Assembly (NCBI GenBank): GCA_018667995.1
Contig: JABIQT010000183.1
Location: 1 to 5,461 of the forward strand
DNA: 5,461 nt
Reading direction: 5' to 3'
Origin: Candidatus Latescibacterota bacterium
GTDB lineage: Bacteria; JAAXHH01; JABIQT01
Below the pieces are notes generated by a model that had not been told where the DNA came from, searched no databases, and worked only from the letters and a program-made list of their open reading frames with translations. Of this stretch, positions 1 through 4,921 are shown piece by piece; the first letter of the stretch is position 1; the number at the start of each line of letters is the position of its first letter. The position numbers and the translations under genes are program-made.

Positions 1-534
1 ATCGATCTCATCAATGTAGATGATCCCATATTGCGCCAGCTCGATGTTGCCATCGGCCTCGTGTACAAGCGTTCGGACAAGATCATCGACGTCACCACCG
101 ACATAGCCCGTCTCGCTAAACTTGGTCGCGTCGCCTTTGACAAAGGGTACGCCAAGCTTCTTGGCGATCAACTTAATTAGATAAGTCTTTCCCACACCGG
201 TAGGACCAATGAGAATAATGTTGTTTTTTATGTTGCCAACGGAATCGTCCTCCTCGTCCAACATGATCCGGTTAAAATGTGTACAGATCTTCGTCGCGAG
301 GACTTCTTTGGCTCCGCTCTGTCGAATCACGTACTGATCCAGGTAAGCTTCCAGTTCTTCAGGCTTCATATTGAACATGATATTCGCTGAAGGCTCTTCC
401 TCGGTTTCTGGGCCAGCAGGCGTTCCCTCTTGCTCAGCCTGGGCAAATGCCACGTCAGCGCCGTATTTGTTCTGGAAGAAGCTCTTCAAATCCTTCTGAA
501 TATCACCCAGATTCGGTGTCTCTTTGGTCGACAT
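1..534 (-). CDS. ClpX-like AAA+ unfoldase ATPase, N-terminal part (runs off left edge)
   Basis: The 178 visible codons encode the N-terminal part of a hexameric AAA+ protein unfoldase of the ClpX type, which in this family uses ATP to unfold proteins, usually for ClpP. Visible: Walker A GPTGVGKT at residues 110-117, a GYVG pore-1 loop at 143-146 inside ETGYVGGDVDDLVR, and Walker B IIYIDEID at 171-178. A helical stretch with the ClpX-like pattern LDQYVI lies at 65-70. The N-terminus differs from classical ClpX: the Cys4 zinc-binding domain is absent (the only Cys is C84), replaced by about 50 residues with an acidic, Ala/Glu/Pro-rich linker at 31-50. The ATG at 532-534 has an AAAGG Shine-Dalgarno six bases upstream. 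The upstream neighbour ends 45 bp away on the same strand, so the two are probably cotranscribed. The C-terminal sensor region and the ClpP-binding IGF loop lie outside the window, so partnership with ClpP cannot be judged. The AAA+ assignment is firm; calling it true ClpX is less so. Confidence 0.92.
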   Translation of the reverse strand, partial: MSTKETPNLGDIQKDLKSFFQNKYGADVAFAQAEQEGTPAGPETEEEPSANIMFNMKPEELEAYLDQYVIRQSGAKEVLATKICTHFNRIMLDEEDDSVGNIKNNIILIGPTGVGKTYLIKLIAKKLGVPFVKGDATKFSETGYVGGDVDDLVRTLVHEADGNIELAQYGIIYIDEID

Positions 535-579
535 GTCTAACCTTTCGCTTGTTGCCTGTTCGTAATCGATAGACCGGAC

Positions 580-939
580 TCAACCGGCACGGACACCATC
601 AGGCACTGGTCTTTCTGGTACCGCCAATACTGGAGTAACACCGTCAGCATAGCCGATATCAAAGAGCATGCCTTCAGACGTGTGTCCCATCATCTTTCTG
701 GGCTCAAGATTCACCACGAACAGAGCCTGCCTACCGACCAATTCTGACGGATCATCTCTTTCGAGTTTTATACCCGCCAGAATGTTCCGTTCATGGTCGC
801 CGATAGAAACGACGAGCCGTAACAGTTTATTGGACCCCTCGATGTCTTCGATTCTGAGAATCGTACCCACTCGAATGTCGAGCTTCTCAAAATCAGCAAA
901 GGGTATGGTCGGTTTGATCGGTGCGGGAGCATAACTCAT
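580..939 (-). CDS. Stand-alone OB-fold tRNA-binding protein (MetRS C-terminal / CsaA type)
   Basis: This complete 119-residue protein matches the EMAP-II-like tRNA-binding domain found at the C-terminus of bacterial methionyl-tRNA synthetase and as free proteins (CsaA, MetRS beta subunit, Arc1p/Trbp111 relatives). Such domains bind tRNA non-specifically at its outer corner as an OB fold, usually as dimers; CsaA has also been described as chaperone-like. The family signatures are present: FEKLDIRVGTIL near 17-28, the KLL pair at 38-40, LVGRQALFVVNLEPRKMMG at 67-85 and SEGML at 88-92. The length is normal for the free form, and the C-terminal PVLAVPERPVPDG is typical of the MetRS-beta-like variety. 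A weak GGAA lies about 11 bases before the ATG. The ClpX-like gene follows 45 bp downstream. A candidate promoter lies about 150 bp upstream. Cytoplasmic. The family is certain; whether it serves MetRS in trans or acts as a chaperone is not shown. Confidence 0.95.
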   Translation of the reverse strand: MSYAPAPIKPTIPFADFEKLDIRVGTILRIEDIEGSNKLLRLVVSIGDHERNILAGIKLERDDPSELVGRQALFVVNLEPRKMMGHTSEGMLFDIGYADGVTPVLAVPERPVPDGVRAG

Positions 940-964
940 GATTACAGTATTTCCAAGCTAATGA

Positions 965-985
965 GGGGTCGCGAGACCCGTTTTT
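965..985 (+). terminator. Short GNRA-loop hairpin followed by a T-run (terminator-like)
   Basis: GGGTC (966-970) and GACCC (975-979) form a 5-bp stem closing a GCGA tetraloop, followed by one G and then TTTTT (981-985). In the plus direction this looks like a small intrinsic terminator, yet no plus-strand gene precedes it. On the minus strand the same hairpin lies in the presumed leader of the tRNA-binding-protein gene, about 25 bp before its ATG, without a T-run after it. It could limit read-through from antisense transcription, act as a leader hairpin, or be chance. Confidence 0.25.
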
Positions 986-988
986 GAT

Positions 989-999
989 GCGGGACAAAA
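989..999 (+). repeat. 11-bp direct repeat GCGGGACAAAA, copy 1
   Basis: The word GCGGGACAAAA occurs here and again at 1168-1178, both inside the 242-bp gap between the phosphoesterase and the tRNA-binding-protein genes. With three more bases on the left the two copies match at 13 of 14 positions. Function unknown; it could be a protein-binding site or the trace of a small insertion. Confidence 0.4.
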
Positions 1000-1086
1000 A
1001 GTGGGGAGACTGCGACTGACACCTTCAACCCATATCCAGAGATACGCAATGTCGGCCGGTCTCTATGCCAGCAAGAAGCGCCGAAT

Positions 1087-1115
1087 AATATACCCTATTC
1101 CGTTGCCCTGGGCAA
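1087..1115 (-). promoter_or_regulatory. Candidate sigma70-type promoter with a palindrome over the -35 box
   Basis: Read on the minus strand, TTGCCC (1110-1115) and TATATT (1087-1092) are separated by exactly 17 bp, matching the -35 and -10 consensus at 4 of 6 and 5 of 6 positions. It would drive the tRNA-binding-protein and ClpX-like genes, leaving a leader of about 140 nt. The -35 box is one arm of a perfect 13-bp palindrome, TTGCCC-T-GGGCAA (1103-1115), placed where a repressor or activator could act. The promoter is read by eye and the organism's sigma preference is unknown. Confidence 0.35.
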
Positions 1116-1167
1116 GATCCTATACAGGTCGTTCTGAAAGAAACAACGTATCCACCAGCCTACAGAA

Positions 1168-1178
1168 GCGGGACAAAA
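1168..1178 (+). repeat. 11-bp direct repeat GCGGGACAAAA, copy 2
   Basis: Second copy of the word at 989-999, lying 4 to 14 bp beyond the phosphoesterase stop codon (in the minus direction). The copies start 179 bp apart and bracket the candidate promoter at 1087-1115. Confidence 0.4.
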
Positions 1179-1181
1179 CCG

Positions 1182-2426
1182 TCAGATGGCATCAGCCGAA
1201 CGCGTCAGCGTAATCAATGTAACTTCGGCCGGTGCTTGAAAACGAACCGGCGCCATAGTCAACCCCAGACCATTGTTGATAGAGATGGACATGTCTCCCA
1301 TCTGGTAGACTCCCGCAAGGAACGGCGTCTCCGTCATAACAGGCGTGAAGATCCAGCCAAACCATCCGACGACAACCTGGCCGCCATGGGTGTGACCGCC
1401 ACAGAATAGATGGTATTCCTGGGTGGATGCGGATTCTACCACATGCTCTCGAGGTTGGTGGGCAATAATCATATTAAAATCCGCAGGGGGCCGCGAAGCA
1501 GCCAGATCATCCGTGGATATTCTGCTTGAGCGCCGACTGTATGTGCTGGTCAGGCCGCTGACGGCTATCCGGGCACTATCCTGAATTACGACATGGTGAC
1601 CATTCTCCAGGACAACGACGCCGTTTCGTCGCAGCGCTATGGCGATCAGCTCCGAACTCGACCAAACGTCATGATCCCCCATACACGCTATTACACCGTG
1701 CCTTGCCTTTATACGCCCCATCATGCGGGCGCCCGCATCAATGTACTCCGTTCCTCTTGTGACAAGATCGCCAGTAAAGACCACAAGATCAGGCTTGAGA
1801 CCATTAATAGTATCCACATAACGCTGCATGTTCTCATCTGTAGTCAATGGATCCGCCTGCAGATCACTGATGTGGGCAATACGAAAGCCATCCAGAGTGG
1901 TCGGCAGTTCCGAAACGGGAAGCAACATTTTCGAGATCTGTACCGTGTTCGTATCCCTGTACATCGTACTTCCGACATATAATGTACCGAATACCACAAG
2001 TCCTATGATACCGTAAGATTCAGTCTTGAGCCAGCGTTCACGGTTTCGCTTGAAGATCCGGCGCAGTGGCAACTTCAGCATGTCGTTCAGGAGAATGATC
2101 GGTACAAATTGTGCCACAACAAGTATCAGAGTCCAGTAGGGATAGACGAGGGAGAGATAGGTCCACGGGTCCCCATCCGAGATCTCATCCTGAATTAAGA
2201 TCATAGTCAGCGGGTAGATATTCACTCCTGCAAAAACTGCTCCCATTGTAGATTTATGAGAGAACAGCCGCTCAAGACCGCTCCCCTGGTTGCCGTTAGG
2301 CCAACAGAGTCGCGATACTGATCGCATCAATTTGACAATGAGATATAGGATCAATGGAGCGGCCGCGATCGAAATCGCGGTAGTCATGCGCAACGTCCAG
2401 GGCAAGGGTATTTCTCCTTCAAACAT
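1182..2426 (-). CDS. Membrane-anchored calcineurin-like metallophosphoesterase (YkuE/YaeI-type)
   Basis: This 414-residue protein has two parts. Residues 1-157 carry about four hydrophobic segments (roughly 15-34, 61-79, 90-113 and 138-155). Residues 170-410 form a calcineurin-like phosphoesterase domain, a dimetal hydrolase of phosphate esters; relatives such as YaeI and YkuE act at the membrane, YaeI having been linked to lipid A precursor pyrophosphate hydrolysis. Metal motifs in order: SDLQAD 187-192, GD 219-220, GDHD 250-253, H323, GHTHGGQ 344-350. The C-terminal NNGLG...PVRFQAPAEV is typical of the YaeI/YkuE branch. Two motifs are unusual: the first is D-x-Q rather than D-x-H (Q190), and the usual GNHD is GDHD. 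The four-segment membrane region is longer than the single anchor of YaeI. The ATG at 2424-2426 has only a weak upstream GAGAAG; Met14 is an alternative start with no better ribosome site. Substrate unknown; a phospholipid or cell-wall lipid is plausible from membrane placement alone. Confidence 0.93.
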   Translation of the reverse strand: MFEGEIPLPWTLRMTTAISIAAAPLILYLIVKLMRSVSRLCWPNGNQGSGLERLFSHKSTMGAVFAGVNIYPLTMILIQDEISDGDPWTYLSLVYPYWTLILVVAQFVPIILLNDMLKLPLRRIFKRNRERWLKTESYGIIGLVVFGTLYVGSTMYRDTNTVQISKMLLPVSELPTTLDGFRIAHISDLQADPLTTDENMQRYVDTINGLKPDLVVFTGDLVTRGTEYIDAGARMMGRIKARHGVIACMGDHDVWSSSELIAIALRRNGVVVLENGHHVVIQDSARIAVSGLTSTYSRRSSRISTDDLAASRPPADFNMIIAHQPREHVVESASTQEYHLFCGGHTHGGQVVVGWFGWIFTPVMTETPFLAGVYQMGDMSISINNGLGLTMAPVRFQAPAEVTLITLTRSADAI

Positions 2427-2488
2427 CGGGGATTTTACTTCTCAAACATTGCTGCGAACTGATTTGCCCGCCCGTGGGTTTAGCGACG

Positions 2489-2513
2489 CGGACCTCCCCG
2501 TGAACCCGGTCCG
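2489..2513. repeat. Inverted repeat CGGACC / GGTCCG with 13-nt loop
   Basis: CGGACC (2489-2494) and GGTCCG (2508-2513) pair perfectly. The structure lies about 63 bp before the phosphoesterase ATG, inside its leader if transcription starts at the 2703-2731 promoter. There is no T-run on either side, so it is not an intrinsic terminator. It may be a leader hairpin or operator; chance is possible. Confidence 0.25.
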
Positions 2514-2702
2514 ACTTCGGCGACTCAGAATGAAGACATTGAGCACAAATATCGAGAGAGGTGAGACGTAGTTCAGTATCGGATCTTCCGCCTGCTAATG
2601 ATGGTGTTATTACCACGGGGAGATGAATCGCTTGTTCCGAAACGGTACAGCGATAGCAACATGGCAGGCATGGTTATATCGCCTAACTGTCGATCGATCT
2701 GA

Positions 2703-2731
2703 AATCTAACCTGCAGTTGCCTCGAAGTCAA
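2703..2731 (-). promoter_or_regulatory. Candidate promoter for the metallophosphoesterase gene
   Basis: On the minus strand TTGACT (2726-2731, 5 of 6 matches to the -35 consensus) is followed after 17 bp by TAGATT (2703-2708, 4 of 6). Just upstream lies a second, perfect TTGACA, giving a doubled TTGAC-AA-TTGAC. Transcription would begin near 2695, leaving a leader of roughly 270 nt. Read by eye only. Confidence 0.3.
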
Positions 2732-2743
2732 TTGTCAACTACC

Positions 2744-2753
2744 TCAGTCGCAC
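2744..2753 (+). repeat. 10-bp direct repeat TCAGTCGCAC, copy 1
   Basis: The word TCAGTCGCAC lies 12 bp upstream (in the minus direction) of the -35 box of the candidate phosphoesterase promoter. An identical copy is at 3004-3013, and its first nine bases occur in reverse orientation at 1011-1019, in the tRNA-binding-protein leader. All three copies are non-coding. Confidence 0.35.
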
Positions 2754-2927
2754 GAGCTCACAAGTATAGGGATTCCATCCTACAGCATGAGAGATGGGTA
2801 GCTTCTATGGCGGCACAATGCCAGGACGGAAAGCAGACGTCAACGGCGTCAAGGTATTCTCGGTTCGCATGAGAAACACATTCGTTCTATTTGCCGACAT
2901 CTACGGTATCTGCAAGACCTTTTGGTG

Positions 2928-2958
2928 TTTACAGTCCCCCAATCTCATTATATATAAT
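2928..2958 (+). promoter_or_regulatory. Candidate promoter for the PhyH-family dioxygenase gene
   Basis: TTTACA (2928-2933, 5 of 6 to the -35 consensus) is followed by an AT-rich TATATATAAT. The -10 is either TATATA at 2951 (17-bp spacer) or a perfect TATAAT at 2953-2958 (19-bp spacer). Transcription would start near 2965, about 70 nt before the ATG. A small inverted repeat, GGCAA (2960-2964) / TTGCC (2971-2975), sits at the presumed start site. Confidence 0.4.
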
Positions 2959-3003
2959 AGGCAACCAGATTTGCCGATTGCCATGAGGCGAAGAGGTAGC
3001 TAT

Positions 3004-3013
3004 TCAGTCGCAC
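3004..3013 (+). repeat. 10-bp direct repeat TCAGTCGCAC, copy 2
   Basis: Identical to 2744-2753. This copy is in the leader of the PhyH-family gene, ten bases before its AGGA Shine-Dalgarno, so the two full copies lie beside the two divergent promoters. Confidence 0.35.
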
Positions 3014-3034
3014 ATATATACTCAGGACATCCAG

Positions 3035-3886
3035 ATGGATCCCAACTGCCTCGCACATTGCTTGACCGACAAAGAGCGCGAAGACTTCGATGCAGACGGA
3101 TATATCATCGTCAAAGACGTTCTGCCGTCCGATTTGGTAACTCGATTGAACACAGCGGTAGACCGGGTTAATGCGGAACGGCATCCGCATTCTGGAGGCG
3201 GTCCGCTGGAGGGCCGTAATCACTTTGACGTGATCGGAAGTGACGACCTGTTTCTCGAGCTGCTTGACTGGCCAGGATCCTTTCCGAAAGTTTGGGGCCT
3301 GCTCGGATGGCATATTCAACTGTACCATTCTCAAATGATATTCACGGATCCACTTCCGAAAGGGCAATCACCCCGACGGAACAGACTGGGATGGCACCAG
3401 GACAGTGGGCGCCTCAACATTGATCTCGAAGGCGATCCGAGGCCGAGAATATCTTTGAAAGTGGCTTACTTTCTGACGGACTGCAGCACCCCGGAGTGTG
3501 GAAATTTCCACGTCATTCCGGGAAGCCATACTCGAAATAGCATGGAATTCCCGGAGGATACAGACCTGGATCCAGCTGATGCCATACCCGTTATTGTAGG
3601 TCCCGGTGATGCCGTCTTCTTCGATAGACGCCTCTGGCATGCCGCGGGTCACAACCGATCCGACCACGCCAGAAAAGTGCTCTTCTTTGGCTATAGTTAT
3701 CGGTGGCTGAAACCGCGCGATGACATGACGGTCGAGCACTATATGGAGCGAAGCGATCCCATTCGAAGGCAGCTGCTTGGTGCGGGACCATCAGGTGGTC
3801 ACGGATTTACATCACCCCGCCCAGAGGATATCCCACTTCATTCCTGGATTCGTGAGCATCAGGGCGATGAAGCTGTGGGGACATAA
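3035..3886 (+). CDS. Phytanoyl-CoA dioxygenase (PhyH) family Fe(II)/2-oxoglutarate oxygenase
   Basis: This complete 283-residue cytoplasmic enzyme belongs to the PhyH family, which hydroxylates small molecules with O2 and 2-oxoglutarate at a non-haem iron. The N-terminal LTDKEREDFDADGYIIVKDVL (about 10-30) is the usual PhyH opening. The facial triad is H121 and D123 (in WHQDSG) with distal H202 (in RLWHAAGHN). R213, eleven residues after the distal His, is the expected 2OG carboxylate anchor, the same spacing as in human PhyH. The PGSH motif at 162-165 and GDAVFFD at 191-197 are also typical. All catalytic residues are intact, so it should be active. The ATG at 3035 has AGGA seven bases upstream. 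An RmlC-like cupin gene follows after 91 bp on the same strand and may share the transcript. Bacterial members act on very diverse substrates (ectoine, phosphonates, natural products, fatty acyl chains), so the substrate cannot be named. The family is certain. Confidence 0.95.
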   Translation: MDPNCLAHCLTDKEREDFDADGYIIVKDVLPSDLVTRLNTAVDRVNAERHPHSGGGPLEGRNHFDVIGSDDLFLELLDWPGSFPKVWGLLGWHIQLYHSQMIFTDPLPKGQSPRRNRLGWHQDSGRLNIDLEGDPRPRISLKVAYFLTDCSTPECGNFHVIPGSHTRNSMEFPEDTDLDPADAIPVIVGPGDAVFFDRRLWHAAGHNRSDHARKVLFFGYSYRWLKPRDDMTVEHYMERSDPIRRQLLGAGPSGGHGFTSPRPEDIPLHSWIREHQGDEAVGT

Positions 3887-3977
3887 GCAAAATTCTACGC
3901 GCTACACGGATAATATAACAGGCAGACCACCAGGTCCAAACACTGGTAGGTCGACGAGAAAGGATTGTTGAGATCTT

Positions 3978-4523
3978 ATGAATGCAGATTGGTCCATAGA
4001 TGGTATGAAGCAGGACGATCAGAACGTGACGAGCGATTGGCAGCATGTTGGCCAGACACTGATCGCAGACGTCGTCATCCGCGAGGTTCAAAGTGTAACT
4101 ACGGGGTACGGCCATTTGACCGAGATATTCAGGTCTGACTGGTCCCTGGACCAATCTGGCGTGGACCAGGTCTTCCAATCTTCTATTGAGCCCGGTGGAA
4201 TCTCTGCATGGCACGCACATGGATTGACCACGGACCGTTTGTTCATAAATTATGGACAATTGAAAATCGTTCTGTATGATGGTAGAAAATCGTCGGTCAC
4301 GTATGGACTAATCAATCAGTTCAGATATGGCACGGTTCGTCATGCAATGGTGGTTGTACCGCCTGGAGTCTGGCATGGCGTACATAACACGTCGTCTAAG
4401 GTTGGCCTGTTGACCAATGTCGTCGACCGGGCCTACACCTACGCGGAACCGGACCATTACAGACTGCCTGCAGACACGAATGAAATCCCGTTTCGCTTTT
4501 CTGATAACAATAAGGACCGATAG
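3978..4523 (+). CDS. RmlC-like cupin, dTDP-4-dehydrorhamnose 3,5-epimerase superfamily
   Basis: This complete 181-residue protein has the length and motif order of the RmlC cupin superfamily, whose founder epimerises C3 and C5 of dTDP-4-keto-6-deoxyglucose. Visible: VDQVFQSSIEPGGISAWHAHG at about 62-82, TDRLFINYGQLKIVLYDGR at 85-103, VPPGVWHGVHN at 127-137, and PDHYRLP at 158-164 followed by EIPFRF. H79 lies where the catalytic His of RmlC would be. The dTDP-contacting Arg of the RmlC motif RGLHYQ is replaced here (SAWHAH), so the substrate may not be a dTDP sugar. The second His (H81) gives a H-x-H pair, as in metal-binding cupins. The ATG at 3978 has a poor ribosome site: AAAGGA lies 13 bases upstream and only a GAG is nearer; Met10 is an alternative with no better signal. 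No rhamnose-pathway partners (RmlA, B or D) are visible, so a direct role in rhamnose synthesis is unproven. Confidence 0.9.
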   Translation: MNADWSIDGMKQDDQNVTSDWQHVGQTLIADVVIREVQSVTTGYGHLTEIFRSDWSLDQSGVDQVFQSSIEPGGISAWHAHGLTTDRLFINYGQLKIVLYDGRKSSVTYGLINQFRYGTVRHAMVVVPPGVWHGVHNTSSKVGLLTNVVDRAYTYAEPDHYRLPADTNEIPFRFSDNNKDR

Positions 4524-4549
4524 GACATAGACGAGCTTCGGCCAACGGA

Positions 4550-4711
4550 CTATTCGATTCCGACATCAGGAATCCCGATTTCGAACACCCCCAAATCCAT
4601 TTCCCTGGTCAGCCGGCCGATCTTTGTGGATGAGATATTCAACCCATCTCCTGACACAATTTCAGAACAACCGAAGAACCATTTCTGCAGATCCTGAATT
4701 TCCCACCCCAT
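4550..4711 (-). CDS. Possible small ORF, 53 residues, unknown (doubtful)
   Basis: An ATG (4709-4711) to TAG (4550-4552) frame on the minus strand encodes 53 residues beginning MGWEIQDLQKWFFGC and ending LGVFEIGIPDVGIE. The composition looks protein-like (mixed charged, aromatic and glycine residues), and an in-frame TGA lies 9 bp before the ATG, so it does not continue upstream. There is no Shine-Dalgarno. I recognise no family. It could be a small gene, the tail of a decayed gene, or a chance frame; I favour chance or a remnant. Confidence 0.13.
   Translation of the reverse strand: MGWEIQDLQKWFFGCSEIVSGDGLNISSTKIGRLTREMDLGVFEIGIPDVGIE
4556..4574 (+). terminator. Weak hairpin downstream of the cupin gene
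   Basis: GATTCC (4556-4561) and GGAATC (4569-4574) form a 6-bp stem with a 7-nt loop, 32 bp after the cupin stop codon. The following bases (CCGATTTCG) contain only a short T-run, so as an intrinsic terminator it is weak. Its place just after the last gene of the probable PhyH-cupin transcript is the main reason to list it. Confidence 0.22.
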
Positions 4712-4921
4712 ATGACTGTAAAATCATCAGTTGCGCATCGCAGTCAGCGAATTGTGTTATCCGACATTTAAAAGACTCATTCGATTTCGTTCATCTGACA
4801 CGAACGAGCCCGGGCACTGGCACGAGTATTGCAAATGTACTGTGGCTAATCCGCGGACTTGCCATTGGATTCAATGCAAGACTTTGCGAGTGACAGATAC
4901 TCCCCCGATCCGGAGACTTTC

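Larger units (their letters stand above)
2427..3034. other. Divergent intergenic region between the two gene blocks
   Basis: These 608 bp separate the phosphoesterase gene (leftward) from the PhyH-family gene (rightward). I find no convincing coding sequence: the open frames here lack ribosome sites, resemble no family I know, or overlap the flanking genes heavily. What it does hold: a candidate promoter for each direction (2703-2731 minus, 2928-2958 plus), a 6-bp-stem inverted repeat (2489-2513), a 10-bp direct repeat (2744-2753 and 3004-3013), and an AT-rich patch around 2947-2959. No tRNA-like fold or known riboswitch core was recognised. Confidence 0.6.
4524..4921. other. 398-bp gap of uncertain content
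   Basis: Between the cupin and the ADOP permease genes no gene is recognised. The plus strand has a stop-free frame from 4531 to a TGA at 4891-4893 (about 120 codons), but its first possible starts (TTG 4624, ATG 4630) have no ribosome site and the translation resembles no family I know. The minus strand has a 53-codon frame at 4550-4711. A 6-bp-stem hairpin lies at 4556-4574. The permease promoter should fall in this gap; I see no clear -35/-10 pair. Confidence 0.5.

Noticed and set aside
1593-2016. Plus-strand frames opposite the phosphoesterase gene
   Set aside because: They are antisense to the metal-binding domain and have no motifs or ribosome sites.
2419-2616. Minus-strand 65-residue frame from a GTG, overlapping the phosphoesterase start by 8 bp (ATGTTTGA arrangement suggesting translational coupling)
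   Set aside because: It has no ribosome site, resembles no known family, and its composition looks like translated non-coding DNA. The overlap alone is not enough.
2794-3171. Plus-strand 125-residue frame beginning with ATG before the dioxygenase gene
   Set aside because: It runs 137 bp into the dioxygenase gene in another frame and across its promoter; the second half is Arg-rich, as expected of an out-of-frame reading.
2948-3739. Two minus-strand frames (2948-3367 and 3368-3739) opposite the dioxygenase gene
   Set aside because: The plus-strand protein has all PhyH catalytic residues; the antisense readings show no family motifs.
3929-3947. ACCAG / CTGGT inverted repeat in the dioxygenase-cupin gap, considered as a terminator
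   Set aside because: The stem is only 5 bp with a 9-nt loop and no T-run follows, so it gives no reason to split the transcript.
4140-4153. TGGTCC-CT-GGACCA palindrome in the cupin gene
   Set aside because: It lies wholly inside coding sequence, where codon content explains it, and its 2-nt loop would not form a stable hairpin.
3807-4259. Minus-strand 150-residue frame opposite the cupin gene
   Set aside because: It overlaps the ends of two well-supported plus-strand genes and has no recognisable domain.
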